From contig JAFEKR010000005.1 of NCBI GenBank assembly GCA_019022495.1, forward strand, positions 2,666,001 to 2,730,000: a DNA stretch of 64,000 nucleotides, read 5' to 3'. How positions within the stretch are numbered: the stretch's first letter is position 1; every line of letters begins with the position of its first letter. Origin of the DNA: Epichloe hybrida (lineage: Eukaryota > Ascomycota > Sordariomycetes > Hypocreales > Clavicipitaceae). Shown here piece after piece: positions 20,748 to 32,285 of the stretch. The notes beneath the pieces are model-generated. The model searched no databases, had not been told where the DNA came from, and saw only the letters and a list, made by a program, of their open reading frames with translations. A program made the position numbers and the translations under genes.

Positions 20748-22121
20748 ATGTTCTCTGCGCCATGGGCGTGCCGAAACTGCACCCGCGCACTCCAGCGCAA
20801 AGCTTCTTCTCAATTCGTGCGCCTCGCATCTAATGGTACGTGCGTCCGCTTGATCATCCCCACCAACACCAGCGAGATGGGGGTCCGGAATGACCGACAA
20901 TGCATGCAACCCACCCCAGCAGAAACAACAACAGCTCCCAGTCTCGCGCCGTCCCTCGTCCGGCGCGCAAAGTCCCTCTCCGCCGAACACGATGCCCTCC
21001 AAAAGTCCCTGGCCACGGCGTTTGATCCCCTCAAGGCCAAGCGCGCAGGGGAGCTGCACCGCGTCGCCGCCGCCCTCGCGGCATGGCACGAATCCCTGTC
21101 CTCCATATCCGAGCTCCAGTCCATGGCAGACGACCCGGGCCAAGACCCCGACCTGGCCTCCATCGCGCGCGACGAGCTCACCATCGAGCGAGGCAGGGTC
21201 GAGGCCCTCGAGAGAAACCTCTCCGCCAGCCTGACGCCCCGCCACCCGTTCGCCGACATGCCGTGCATGATCGAGTTCCGGCCGGGCCCCGGCGGTCTCG
21301 AGGGTCGGTACTTCGCCGACTCGCTGTTCAAGATGTACAGGGCCCTGTGCGTGAGGCGAGGCTACAGGGCCAGCGTGCTCAAGTACGAAATGGCCGAGGC
21401 CGCGGGCGACCAGTCCTCGTCCGCGGGGGAGAGCCCCCTCCAGGAAGCGATCCTCGAGGTCCAAGACCCAGGGGCCTACGACATGTTCCGAAGCGAAGCC
21501 GGCATGCATCGCGTGCAGAGAATTCCCAGCACGGAAAGCAAGGGGAGAGTTCACACGAGTGCAGTGGCCGTGTGGGTTTTGCCCTCTTTCCCGCAAAGCG
21601 CTGCCTCCGACGACGACGACGTGAGCGACGACGTGGAGAGCGACTTCTACGTGAACCCCCAGGAGGTCAGGATTGAAACGATGCGCGCTCGCGGCGCCGG
21701 CGGACAGCACGTGAACAAGACGGAGTCGGCCATACGAATGACGCATATCCCCACGGGAACAACCGTCTCGATGCAGGACCATCGATCGCAGCAGCGCAAC
21801 AGGGAAGATGCGTGGAAGCTGTTGCGATCGAGGATAGCAAGTCAGCGGGCCGAGCAGCGTGAACAAGACGCCGCCAGGTTGAGAAACAGCGTTCTGTCCC
21901 AGACGCAGATCACGAGGGGGGACAAGATTCGCACGTACAATTATAACCAGGACCGGTGTACAGATCATAGGGCCGGGCTGGACGTGCACAACTTGCCAGA
22001 TGTGTTGGACGGGGGGGATACGTTGGATCGTGTCATGGATGCCGCGCGGGACTGGCTCGTGGGCAAGGAGATCGAGGGTGTGATTGCAGAAGAGGAGGCT
22101 CAGCTAAAGAGGAATAAATGA
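20748..22121 (+). CDS. MRF1: Mitochondrial peptide chain release factor 1
   Basis: Class I release factor that reads UAA/UAG in mitochondrial ribosomes and triggers peptidyl-tRNA hydrolysis. The basic N-terminus (MFSAPWACRNCTRALQRKASS) resembles a mitochondrial presequence. Helical domain 1 follows, then domains 2/4 (FRPGPGGLEGRYFADSLFKMY, FRSEAGMHRVQRIPSTESKGRVHTSAVAVWVLP) and domain 3 with the GGQ motif in RGAGGQHVNKTESAI (about 21,690). The decoding loop (PDT/PxT region) is not obvious to me. An 87-nt in-frame segment at 20,836-20,922 has GTACGT...CCAGCAG borders and no stop. It is probably an intron, which would shorten the protein from 457 to about 428 residues. An earlier in-frame ATG (20,673) encodes a poly-Lys start from the upstream poly-A run and is less likely. 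Confidence 0.92.
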   Translation: MFSAPWACRNCTRALQRKASSQFVRLASNGTCVRLIIPTNTSEMGVRNDRQCMQPTPAETTTAPSLAPSLVRRAKSLSAEHDALQKSLATAFDPLKAKRAGELHRVAAALAAWHESLSSISELQSMADDPGQDPDLASIARDELTIERGRVEALERNLSASLTPRHPFADMPCMIEFRPGPGGLEGRYFADSLFKMYRALCVRRGYRASVLKYEMAEAAGDQSSSAGESPLQEAILEVQDPGAYDMFRSEAGMHRVQRIPSTESKGRVHTSAVAVWVLPSFPQSAASDDDDVSDDVESDFYVNPQEVRIETMRARGAGGQHVNKTESAIRMTHIPTGTTVSMQDHRSQQRNREDAWKLLRSRIASQRAEQREQDAARLRNSVLSQTQITRGDKIRTYNYNQDRCTDHRAGLDVHNLPDVLDGGDTLDRVMDAARDWLVGKEIEGVIAEEEAQLKRNK

Positions 22122-22438
22122 AACGGTACCCCTGTGCGGGTGTATGTGGATGTATATCATCATGTAATGTAGAACAAGTGTACAGATAACGTGGAAATCG
22201 GGGGCCATGCTATGCCAATGCCAGCCAGATTCATGCTGAGACAATCCTGCCCGGTATGTTTTATGTGATTGTTGACGTCCGCGTATCCAGCCGCTTGATC
22301 AGTCAACCCAGGCTGCCAGCCCCACCCCCCGGTGCGCCAGCAGGCTTTCACGTCTTTCTCCTTCATTAGTGAAATTGGAAGCCAACATAACATGGCAGAC
22401 CAAAGTTTTTCTCGGTAATATTGAAAAGGCCCCTCCCT
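22122..22438. other. Convergent 3' intergenic region
   Basis: About 317 bp between two converging genes. No gene seen; probably both 3' UTRs. Confidence 0.5.
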
Positions 22439-24383
22439 CTACATGAGACCACCAAGTACCACCTTGCCGATACTGGCAACCTCCGTCTTCACGTGCCCTC
22501 TGCTGTGGTCTTCGAATTCCTTGACCACACCTTGCACAATAATCTTGCGCAGCTTTGAATCCGCCTTCGTAAAGAGCTCGGCTACCGGCGCCGAGCACTC
22601 TCGCGGCGTGGGAACCAGTGCCAGAAATCGTGAATAGCAATCGATCAAGACATCGCACAACGCGGCAAATGTCTCAAAGAAGTCGGGCTCGAATGGAAGT
22701 GCGGGTGTGAGCAAGTAAGTGTATTCTTCGCCGGGAAGCAGTTCCGACTCGGAAGCGGCAAAGTTCATGACAGATGGAGCACTGTTTGCGGCGCCAGCAC
22801 CTCCTGGTGGAGGAAAAGCATGTGAGTCGTCGAGATGCATGTCTGCTGCAGATGTTGTCCGACGAGACTTGCCTCCCGGTCGACGGAACATGGTCGGTAG
22901 ACGAGCACGCGCGAGGGCTGCCGAGGAGTCGCCATGGATTTGTTGGAAAGAGTCGAATTCGGAAAGGAGCGAGTTGAGGCAGCGGAGGAATTCAATGGGC
23001 GTGGATGAGTACAAGTCGTTGATGGTCGGTATGGAGAGACCGAGGAGGAGGTAATTGGTAGCCTTGCGTGCGAGTTTTCGAGGATCAAAGCATGGCAACC
23101 GCGAAAGATCCGGTCGTTCGAAGAGATATGTGTTGAACCAGTATACTCGACCTTCGTGTCTTTTGTAGTAAAACCAAAAGAGAGTTAGCATGTGTCTGCG
23201 TATTCAGGGAAAAAAAAGACTTGGAAAAATGTCCGACCAAGTGCATTGTCCCCCTTTCACACAAGAAGACACAAAAAACACACACAAAAACGTACGCTTT
23301 CCTCAAATAATCCAGTGTTGACATCCTCTTTGTGGCCATCTCGGTGATTTGCTGATGAATCATGCTCGCTTCGCTCTGCTGCCACATCCCCGCCGACGCC
23401 CCGTTCAACAGAGTCGTGACATTCACGGCAGCTGGCGGCGGCATGTACTGCCCAGCGTGCCCAGTGGCTGTTGTCGTCCTGCTCATCATGCTGCCGCCCA
23501 AGAAGCCGGTCCCAGACGTTGGACTGACGGGACTGCGGATTGTGTCATCTACACCACTACCGAACTCACGCCTGTCGCGACTTTGCAGCTTGGCCGCTGC
23601 AGGAAGCGCGTAGTCGGGAAGGGCGGGCGGGGCGGTTGCATCGGTGACGATGGCGTTGGACACGGTTGCTGAGCTGACAGAGGAGCCTCGCCGCCGTGAG
23701 CTTCCGGACAGCGAGGCCTTTCGGGGAAAGGATGACTTGCGCGGTTCCTTGGTTGTGGGCGCGGCTGAGGACGTGGGGATCGGGGGAGGAGAATGTGGAG
23801 GAGGATGGAAAGGGTCGACACTGACGCTGCCGTCTCGAGTCGTCGGTCTCGATGGGGATCCTGGGTTGGTCAAGGTGCCAGGGGGAAACGAGGACAAGGT
23901 CGGCGTCGTCGACGAGACTGGCGTTGAGCGCTGCATGACTGGGCGGTTGACGTTGCTTTGAAAGGCTCCTCCTGGTGAGTTCGAGGGGACGGACGATGGG
24001 AGGGTTTCAGGGATTCGACCGTTGCCAATTGGCGGCGGCAGGCCCGTCGTCGCTGATCGTCGCCGGTCGTCGCTGCCGTCGCGAACCTCGCCTTGTCGAG
24101 TCTTGCCAATGAAAACGTCACGGGGCGGTGATGATGGCCACAAATCGAGATGGGGATTGAAGGGGGTCTGGAGGTCGATGCTGTCGCAGGTGGCGGCGGC
24201 TGCTCGCCTAGCGCTGGTCCGCTGGATGCCACCCCGAGGCACCTGGGGGCTGTGCGCGTGCCGTGCTGTTGGCGTTCCCGGCCCTGCAGGCGCTTCTTAC
24301 TTTTTTACAAGGCCAACGTTATTAGTAGACGGAGCGTTTCTGCGTCTCCTTTCTTGCTCCTTTCCTAATCTACGCGCAGCCAT
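22439..24383 (-). CDS. Conserved fungal protein of unknown function
   Basis: Three proposed exons. Exon 1 (ATG at 24,383-24,381) encodes MAARRLGKEQERRRRNAPST and ends at GTAAGAAG; the short intron ends near 24,250 (several in-phase acceptors). A long Ser/Pro-rich disordered region follows. After a 136-nt intron (23,160-23,295; GTACG...GCTAAC...AAAAG) comes the conserved C-terminal domain: RKA-HEGRVYWFNTYLFERPD, then TNYLLLGLSIPTINDLYSST and LPFEPDFFETFAALCDVLID. I know this pattern only as a conserved ascomycete protein and cannot assign a function. The junction at 23,159/23,296 is secure because it fuses the conserved STLDYLRKA and HEGRVYWFN blocks in phase. Start exon is moderately certain. 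Confidence 0.75.
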
Positions 24384-24572
24384 TACATCTACATGGCAGC
24401 TGTGATCCTCGATTCAAGGCTTGAGGTACATGCAAAGCTTGATATTGACAGTTTCGAGATCCGCCATTGATGACTATACGCAACCATCTTCTTCTTACCC
24501 ATTGAGGCGTAACTGACTCATCCGTGACACTATCGCACATCATGGTCCAAATACTCCCTACTCAAAATGAAT

Positions 24573-25920
24573 TCACACCGAATTCCTTCTTCTCAGGTCC
24601 CGCCCTCCAAGTGTCGGAGATGGAATAGAGCCTGTAGTAGAGCACACACATCCTTCATCAGGTAGACTTGTCACCGGTGGCTGCTTGCACGTTGCCTCTG
24701 GAGTAAATCCGATGAATGCGGTAGTAGGCACTGGCCGGAGCAACTCGGCTTTGACGAGGACAGGGACGATTTGACCAGTTGATAAACCGAAGGGGCGGTG
24801 ATTCAAAGCCTTGAGAAGAGCGCCGATTTCTCCAGAGTGGCTCGTCACGCTGATCCAAGTTGATTCATCATTGGTGAAAACGTCGTCGAGTACCGTCTTG
24901 CTGCGGGCAATCTGGTGCTCTTGTGTCTCGCCCTTGTCGCCCTCCCACAGCCCGTCCTCTTCGGTGAAGCCCGGCTCAAATTTCCACCCAGGCATAAATT
25001 TCTCGAGTTCAGACTTGGTGGAGCGGCGATCGCACGTGTGTATACTGATGTCCTCGCGGAACAGTTCCTTGATAGTAGGCACGAATGGGTGTTCAGGTGG
25101 CATCTTCAAAGATGCAAAGGTCGAGTTGGCTGTCTGAATGCATCTCTTGAGCGGAGAACTGTAATAGCTCTCAAAGTGAGGCATGTTCTGTTGCTCGTAC
25201 AGCGTCTCGTAGAAAGCTTTGGCCTTTTCGGACTCTCTGAACCCAGCCGGTGTTAAGAGCGCATCAGCCCAGGTAATCGTGCCATTGCCTTCCAATTCAG
25301 CCCAGTAGCACTGCATGCGAAAGCAGCGGTGGTCGCTCGAGTCAGCGAGATTTCCTTGGAAAAACGTCGTGTTTTCTTCCTTCGTCAGTGACAAACTATT
25401 AGAAAAGGGGCCAACTTACATTCCAAGCGGGAGTGCCGTAGAAAGTCTCTGCCACGTTGTGATAGCCTTGGCCATGACGCCCGAAGAACAGCACCTTGTA
25501 CCGGGCATCGTCACTCCTTTGGCAGTTATTGTTTAGATAGTAAACCCATCTATTCATTCGTTCCCATTGGGACTTGACGTTTTGAGGATCAAATGTGGCA
25601 TCAGTGGGGTACTTTCGCTCCATCAGCCCGAAGTTATGTTCAGCCTGCAATGCAACGTTAGTTTGTGTTTTTTTCTTCTTTTCTTTTTTTGGAGCGGACA
25701 TTGTGACCGTTTCATGGACATGTCGACATTGGAGATGTGCCGCTGCGGATCAACTGGGCTGACATACATAGTCAAAGCCACTTGGATTCGTATTCGGGTC
25801 ATCTTGAAGAAAGTAGCCTCCCAAGGATGTGTACTGGATCGCCTTATCCTCAGCCTGGTTCCAATGACCCATGACTGGTGGTGCAAGGCCAAGCAACGCC
25901 TGGAGTGAGCAGGCCTTCAT
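24573..25920 (-). CDS. Histidine-phosphatase superfamily protein (PMU1-like phosphoglycerate mutase family)
   Basis: Cytosolic histidine-phosphatase fold related to yeast Pmu1; substrate in filamentous fungi not established. Exons: 25920-25768, 25644-25420 and 25310-24573, all phase-0 joins. Introns are 25,645-25,767 (GTATGT...CTAACG...TTGCAG) and 25,311-25,419 (GTAAGT...GCTGAC...CAG). The RHG catalytic motif is in VLFFGRHGQGYHNVAETFYG; the second histidine is in VTSHSGEIGALLKAL; the conserved CYWAELEGNGTITWADA, YSSPLKRCIQTA and FREDISIHTCDRRS blocks are all present. About 370 residues. The start (MKACSLQALLG) is the first ATG giving a short leader; an in-frame ATG at 25,965 would add 15 residues. 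Divergent from the ECT1 gene, sharing a ~560-bp promoter. Confidence 0.88.
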
Positions 25921-26479
25921 TGTGACCTTTGCAGCGCTTCTCTGACGTTGATGGCCACGATTCAAGACGTGAAAAAACTCGGTCCCCGGTGTTTAGGATC
26001 GAAAACGCCGCACAGTAATAGATAGCGCCAGTCTGTCGGCCTTAATGGCTGATGTCGCCATCGTCGGCTCGCACGCCAAATGAGTGAGGGAGGTTTTTTT
26101 CTTCGAACAGATCCTTTTGAGCATGGAGGCAACAACCCACTTCACCTTCCAGTTCATCTTCCTTGGGCCAACCAGCGACCGGCGTTTTAGCGTTTGAGTA
26201 CCACCAATTTTCCACCCCGCGACAAACAGGTAACCAGAGCCTCACATGTGATTTTGATTTTTCCATTGTATCCCGACACTCATTCCAACTTTCCCCGTCA
26301 CGAAATCTTGCGACACGCTCAGCAATTCTTGTCAACCGTGTTGTCTTCCGACAGAACCTAGTACCTAGTACCTCCTACCCAGTATCTCCTACCTCCTACC
26401 TACTCACTACTACCTGCTACCTGCTACCTGCTACCTTACAACCAGCCTTGTCTTTCGTACACAAGTTACAACCCCCACA
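25921..26479. promoter_or_regulatory. Bidirectional promoter region with CTACC/CTGCTAC repeat
   Basis: 559 bp between two divergent starts. A pyrimidine-rich degenerate tandem repeat of ACCTACTC/CCTGCTA-type units spans 26,349-26,435, directly upstream of the ECT1 leader. No gene. Confidence 0.55.
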
Positions 26480-28087
26480 ATGACTCCTGCGTCGAGAGAG
26501 GGGCTGCTCCAGGGAGACCCTGCTCCTGAACTCCTCGATGGCCGCATTTGGGTTGATGGATGTTGGGACTTCTTTCATCATGGTATGTCGAAAATGATTT
26601 GCATGCTGCTTTTGGGGGGGGCTTATTCGTCTTCCAGGACATGCCGGAGCCATGGTCCAGGCTCGTCAGCTAGGTGATGAACTCTATGTTGGAGTTCACT
26701 CTGATGAAGACATCTTGGCCAACAAGGGCCCAACCGTCATGAACTTGGACGAGCGGTCAGGGCGGTCCCTTCTTCTCTCTCATCTCTGTCTCTCATAGAG
26801 TGCTATTTGCTGACTCTCGTCAGATTGGCTGCTTCTGATGCCTGCCGATGGGTGACAAAATCCATTGGCCATGCACCATATGTTACCGACCTCGATTTCA
26901 TATCACGTTACGGTTGTAGATACGTTGTCCATGGTGACGATATAACATCGGATGTCGATGGAAATGACTGTTACCGATTCGTCAAGCAAGCTGGTCGATT
27001 CAAGGTAGTTAAGCGCTCACCTGGAATCTCAACCACCGATCTTGTCGGTCGCATGCTTTTGTGCACCAAGACACACTTCATCTTCTCTCTGCAGAAAATG
27101 CTGGCTGGAAAAGAGGGATATGGTAGCCCGGAAGAGCGCAAGGCGCAGGGAGAGGCTATGTTGGAGCGTTTGCGATTATATGCCACCGATGAGACTGCAA
27201 AGGCTCCTGGTGCTGATGTATGGTTCTGGAACGCTTCAACTCAGGCAAAAGCAGAGCACACAGAAGAGACTACAGGGAACTTTGAGAACCTGCTTACTGC
27301 AGGTGGTCCCAAGCCAGGGCAACGAATCGTGTATGTTGACGGAGGATACGACTTGTTCTGCAGTGGCCATATCGAATTTCTCCGAAAAGTCGTTGTCGAA
27401 GAGAATGAGCTGGCACGCAACTCAGGCTGGTTCTCAGAAGAGGCCAAGAGCAAACGCGCCAACGAGTGCGGCAAAGACTACCAGCCAGCTTATGTTGTTG
27501 TCGGAGTGCATGACGACGAAGTCATCAACCAGTGGAAAGGTGTCAACTATCCGATCATGAACATTTACGAGCGTGGACTATGCGTCCTGCAGTGCAAGGT
27601 GCGTCATTCCATTCGTTCCCTCTGGTCCACCCACATGATATCCGCGATGCATGCAGATTGAAGCCTACTTCAAAAGCCACAACATTCAAGCTGACGCCTT
27701 TATTCTCTAACCTCGTAGTACATCAATGCTGTGGTGTTTGGCGCTCCATTCACACCGACCAAGTCTTACCTGCAATCTTTGCCGTGGGGCGTTCCCAATG
27801 CTATTTACCACGGACCAACCGCTTTCATGCCACTCACATATGACCCATATTCTGCACCCAGGGAAATGGGCATCTACCGTGAGATCGGCAAGCACGCGTT
27901 TGCCGAAGTAAATGCTGGCGAAATCGTGCAGCGCATCTTAAGGAGCAGAGACAGATACGAAGCCCGACAGCGCGCCAAAGGGGTCAAGGCTGAGGTAGAG
28001 GCCGCAGCACGACAGCGAGAGATCTTGGAGGCGGAACAGCGCGACAGGGAGGCTGTACGAAATTATGCGGCTGCGAGCACGTCATAA
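26480..28087 (+). CDS. ECT1: Ethanolamine-phosphate cytidylyltransferase
   Basis: Makes CDP-ethanolamine from CTP and phosphoethanolamine in the Kennedy pathway for phosphatidylethanolamine. 454 residues in four exons: 26480-26582, 26638-26755, 26824-27598, 27719-28087. Introns: 26,583-26,637 (GTATGT...CCAG), 26,756-26,823 (unusual donor GTCAGG, branch GCTGAC, CAG) and 27,599-27,718 (GTGCGT...GTAG). All joins keep frame. The two catalytic-like domains of the family are present: the first with the HxGH signature HHGHAGAMVQAR (split by intron 1) and KRSPGISTTDLVGRM; the second with DGGYDLFCSGHIEFL, where the first His of HxGH is Cys. The YINAVVFGAPFTPTKSYL block follows. The C-terminus is a charged helix. 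Confidence 0.95.
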
Positions 28088-29255
28088 GGTCATACCATAA
28101 GTATCAGGTGCTACTAGCACAAGATATACCCCATACCGCAAGACATGTTCGAAGCGCGAAATCTGGCAATGGATACAATCTGGAGTAGTCGTATGGATGG
28201 ATGAACGGGATGACTTACCCTGTGGTAGTTTCTAGGAAAGCAATGTCGAAAGACTCTATTTGGGTAGTAGCGTGGTGGCGATTCATGGTCACAATGTTCC
28301 TGTCTGTGGTTTTCATTTACCTAAACATCCAATACTCCGTGGTAACGGGTACATCGGCCTCCATTTCACAGCTTGTTGTTGGTTTTTGTTATGAACGGAA
28401 CGGACCCCACCGCGCCGCATTGTCGTGCACAGTTCGTTCGCGGCTATCCGCGGCGGACCACACAGTACAGTCACACCGACAAGTATCCCCGTGGGCGAGG
28501 AGGAACGGCACGGCGTCGTGATTCCCGGTTTACAGACAAGTCTTTCACGGTGACGTTCCGCCCCTGCCTTTAACGTCGGATCGGACCGGCTCAGACAACC
28601 GCGGGCGCGGAAGAAAAACGCATCCAGGACTCAGGAGCGGCAGGCGTCGGAGGTGTGGACTCATGAGTCACTGATCAGCCCCACGCCTCGACCCGCCATT
28701 CGGTATTTACTCGAGTCACCTGTTCACTTTTTTTTCTACACCTGGCAGCTGCCAACGATAGTGGAAATGGAGGGGTAGACAAGGGCAGTCTGCAGTCTGG
28801 CCCATTACATAGCAGATAAGACGACTACAAGGCTGCAAGAGGGAAAGAAAAAAGAAGAAAAGAAGTAAACTGCTTTCAACGTCGCCGCTGATGACATTGA
28901 GGCTGGCAATGATACATGCTACTAATAATAAGTGACGGATCCCTTGACTTCTTCCTTCTGCCCTCTCTCTTCTGCGCTCTCTGCCCCCCATCTTTTGACT
29001 CGCACTTATTTCCTCCTTCTCCTCCCCTCATCACACTATAGCATTGAGACTCTGGTAAGCATTACAGCCGATTGAGAGGCCTGCCAAGACCGTAATTGTG
29101 TCCGAAGGGGTAATCCGGCGTCTTCGTGCTGACACATTCCAGATCGCCGTATCCGGAGGTCCACCATAACGAAAATACACTTAAACCACCACTCCCGTCT
29201 CTCGTCCATCAAAAGTACAACCCCTCAAACCGCGCCCCCCCCCCAGATCGACGAC
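28088..29255. other. Intergenic region / BAT promoter
   Basis: About 1.17 kb with the ECT1 3' end and the aminotransferase promoter. It includes a Gcn4/CPC1-type site (28,664-28,670), a pyrimidine-rich stretch at about 28,950-29,040 and CT-rich leader sequence. An apparent leader intron donor (CTGGTAAG, about 29,050) suggests a spliced 5' UTR. No gene. Confidence 0.5.
28664..28670. promoter_or_regulatory. Gcn4/CPC1-type general amino-acid control site
   Basis: TGAGTCA (palindromic consensus TGASTCA) about 590 bp upstream of the branched-chain aminotransferase start. Functional role is inferred from the pathway, not shown. Confidence 0.4.
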
Positions 29256-30609
29256 ATGGCCCCCTCTGCTGTCCCTCACCAGGATGTCAACCTGACTGCC
29301 TCGGCCATCCAGCGAAAAGAAGCCGCCGCTCCTCACGTCTCCAATGGCAATACCACGCCTGCTCCTCTCGATGCCTCCAAGCTTACCTACACATTGACCG
29401 AGAAGCCTCGCACTGTCCCCGACGAGGCCGTCGCCAATTCTGGCGACGAGACTGTTGCCACTGACCACATGATCACCGCAACCTGGAAGTCTTCGACCGG
29501 ATGGGGAGTACCTGAGCTGAAGCCCTACGGCCCTCTGTCCCTCATGCCCACCGCTTCTTGCCTGCACTACGCCACCGAGTGTTTCGAGGGCCTCAAGGTC
29601 TTCCGCGGATACGACGGCAAGCTGCGAGTGTTCCGCCCCGATCGCAACTGCGCCCGTATGCTCATGTCTGCCAGCCGCATCTCCCTTCCTCTCTTCGACC
29701 CTCCGGAGCTGGAGAAGCTCATCATGTCTCTTCTCTCGGTCGACGGTCCCCGCTGGCTACCCAAGGACCAGTCTGGCAACTTCCTCTACATCCGACCTAC
29801 GCTTATCGGCACTCATTCCCAGCTGGGTGTTCAGGCTCCCAAGGAGGCCATGCTTTACATCATCGTCACTTTCATGCCTCGCATGGACTCTCCGCCCGGT
29901 GGCATGAGACTGCACACTTCTCCCGAGGACATGGTTCGTGCCTGGGTTGGTGGATTCGGCTATGCCAAGGTCGGAGCCAATTATGGCCCTTCCCTCATGG
30001 CCACGCAAGATGCTCGTCGCCGCGGGTTCCACCAGATTCTCTGGCTGTATGGCCAGCAGGGCGAGTGTACCGAGGCCGGTGCTTCCAACTTCTTCATCAT
30101 CTGGAAGCGCAAGGATGGCAAGAAGGAGCTCATCACTGCGCCTCTGGATGACAAGCTGATCTTGGATGGTGTCACCCGCCGCAGCTGCCTGGATGTTGTG
30201 CGCCAGAGACTGGCCGGCGAGATCGAGGTCACGGAGCGCAGGTACACCATCGATGAGCTGGTCGAGGCTGATGCTGAAGGCCGCGTTCTCGAGTCCTTTG
30301 CCGCTGGCACTGCTGTAAGTTGCATCATCTGTCATCTGTCAACCTTTGAGCAGAGCTTGTTCCCTTGTCAAAAAAAAAAAAAAGAAAAAAAGCTCCCCTT
30401 GGAAAAAGACTCGATGCTAACATGGTCTGAAGTACTTTGTCTGCCCTGTTTCGCAAATCCACCACCGCGGCAAGGACATCAATATCCCCATGGGCCCCGA
30501 GGGCAAAGCCGGCGAAATCACGACCAAGGTCAAGACTTGGATCGGCGACATCATGTATGGCCGCGAGCAGCACGAGTGGGGTGTCATCATTCCCGAGAAG
30601 GAGCAGTAA
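29256..30609 (+). CDS. Branched-chain amino acid aminotransferase
   Basis: PLP enzyme that interconverts Leu/Ile/Val and their 2-oxo acids, the last step of synthesis and first of breakdown (Bat1/Bat2 family). 411 residues; exons 29256-30314 and 30433-30609, phase 0. The 118-nt intron has GTAAGT, branch GCTAAC and TGAAG; it contains a poly-A stretch (about 30,371-30,390). The PLP lysine is Lys238 in AWVGGFGYAKVGANYGPSL. FLYIRPTLIGT, ILWLYGQQGECTEAGASNFF and ITAPLDDKLILDGVTRRS are all conserved. The N-terminus (MAPSAVPHQDVNLT) lacks a clear amphipathic mitochondrial presequence, so a cytosolic form is more likely. The last exon encodes the family C-terminus (YFVCPVSQIHHRGKDINIP). Confidence 0.95.
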
Positions 30610-31154
30610 ATTTGGCTGCGACTTTGCGTAATGCCCAGCCGAGACGCCGCATGCTAATCTCTCTCTTCCCCTCAACAATTTATACAGGAAAAGAAAAAGT
30701 GTGAAGCGATTCACCACTTGTGTGCTTGCTTTCCTATCCTGGTGCGCAAAAGAAGATTTTTTTCTTCTTCTTTCCTATGTCTAATGGTTATCTGGCTTTG
30801 ACACAATTATAACGTCTTCAGGATGAACGTTGAGCGGCTTCTCATCACCACATCATGAAACCGGAGTTCAGGGCGAAATAGATGATATCTGTGGTAGACT
30901 GGAAGAAGCGGTCTTGCATAGCATGGAGGGATTGAATTGCGATCGATGCAACATTACAGAAACTACTTGGAAACATGGGGGTTTTTTTTTTCTCTTCACG
31001 TCTAACCGTAGAACAGAGGGATCTCCATGGGTACTTGATTTGGAAACTATGGTGAAGGCCAGTTCGCATCAATCACTTAGTTCTAGCGAACAATTTATAT
31101 AACAATACAACCAAAGCAGCTTTGCAACCCCCTGCCGTCCAATCTTGGTCTGTT
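30610..31154. other. Convergent intergenic region
   Basis: 545 bp between two converging genes; no gene seen. Contains T-rich runs at about 30,757-30,775 and 30,981-30,990. Confidence 0.5.
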
Positions 31155-32039
31155 TCAATCCGCCATCATAGCCTGCATCATACGATTCGACTCGGCCCAC
31201 AACAAGTCTCGATATTCCTTCTCTAGTCAGTGACGCTTCGCGCACAAGTTCTTTCAAGCTCAACGTACCTGATCCAGCTCGTCGATCTCATCCCCTCTGG
31301 TTCTTACGATATCCTCTATGCTCTCGACCAGCTCGTCCATCTTCTTCTTCGCCCCACTGTCGGCGCCGACCACGCGCTCGGCCAAGATCATGGCCTCCTC
31401 TTCCGCGCACCTCTTCCATTCTTCGTTCAGTCTACTCAATTCCGTCTCGGCGGCAGAAAGTTTCTTGTTCAGAGCACGGACATGTCTCCCTATGCTTGCA
31501 CTGGGGAAACTTGTGGAATGGCAAAGTGTTGCGGATAGAGGGTACGAAATGTTGTCGTACAGATGCCTCGTGTGGGTCGATGCGCTCGCGGCTTGGGCGT
31601 GGAAGTTTGAAATGCTGGCCGAGGTGGTTTCATAGGCTGACTCGACGGCCTTGAGAGAAGTGTTGTAGATTTCTTGGCCGTAGAGAGCAAATGTTGCTGG
31701 AGGAAGAGTTGGGAATTGCCAGATTTAGTTTAAGGTTTCCCCCGAGGGTTCCCCCGAGGGTTGGGGGTTGGGGGTTGGGGGTTCAGATCTACCGGAGAGA
31801 TTGGCCGATGTCGTATCGGTGCTCGAATCGAGCTGATCAGCTTGGGCTTCGAAAATCTTGGAGAATCTGGCTTCAAGTTTTGCGTGTACGTGGTGCTGTT
31901 GGTCGTTTGTCGCGTGGGCGGATTCTTGGCAAGGCACCATTTCCTCGCTGCGAAGCCGGGCACGCAGACTCGAGATTGCCTTTTCAGCGGCCGTGGAGGA
32001 CGAAGCCTCGGGGAGATGGTGGTTCGAAGGAGACGGCAT
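31155..32039 (-). CDS. Small coiled-coil protein, unassigned
   Basis: 245 residues in three exons: 32039-31793, 31696-31269, 31217-31155. Introns: 31,697-31,792 (GTAGAT...CCTCCAG, carrying a CCCCCAAC tandem repeat) and 31,218-31,268 (GTACGT...CACTGACTAGAGAAG). Phases 1 and 0 match, and the short last exon ends NRMMQAMMAD. The sequence is helical with two coiled-coil stretches: EKAISSLRARLRSEEM plus HAKLEARFSKIFEAQADQL, then ALNKKLSAAETELSRLNEEW through KKKMDELVESIEDIV and EIDELDQEYRDLLWAES. The size and layout recall small kinetochore or tethering subunits, but I do not recognise a family. Same strand as and 247 bp downstream of the PPCDC gene. Confidence 0.7.
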
Positions 32040-32285
32040 GATGGCTGGCGTTGGCTCGACACATTGTTGTCCTGCGTAGACTTTCTGGACGTCTACAAAG
32101 ACCGACCACAACCCCGGGTGGGCAAGATTGATGGATGGGGCCAAGGCAAGTACGTATGTACAGCTGCCCGGGCCAGGTGACAAAATTGCCAGACAGCTGC
32201 CAGACAGCTTGCCAATGCAGCGAGTACGAACAGCGACAACTTGGGGAAAAAAAAAAGGAATCTCCCACGCAGAATGGCTCATCAT

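Noticed and set aside
20712..21989. 425-codon open frame antisense to MRF1
   Set aside because: Arises from GC-rich third positions of MRF1; composition is His/Gly/Val-rich and without motifs, while the plus strand carries the GGQ motif.
29181..30335. Antisense open frames across the aminotransferase gene
   Set aside because: Mirror frames of a highly codon-biased gene; no similarity.
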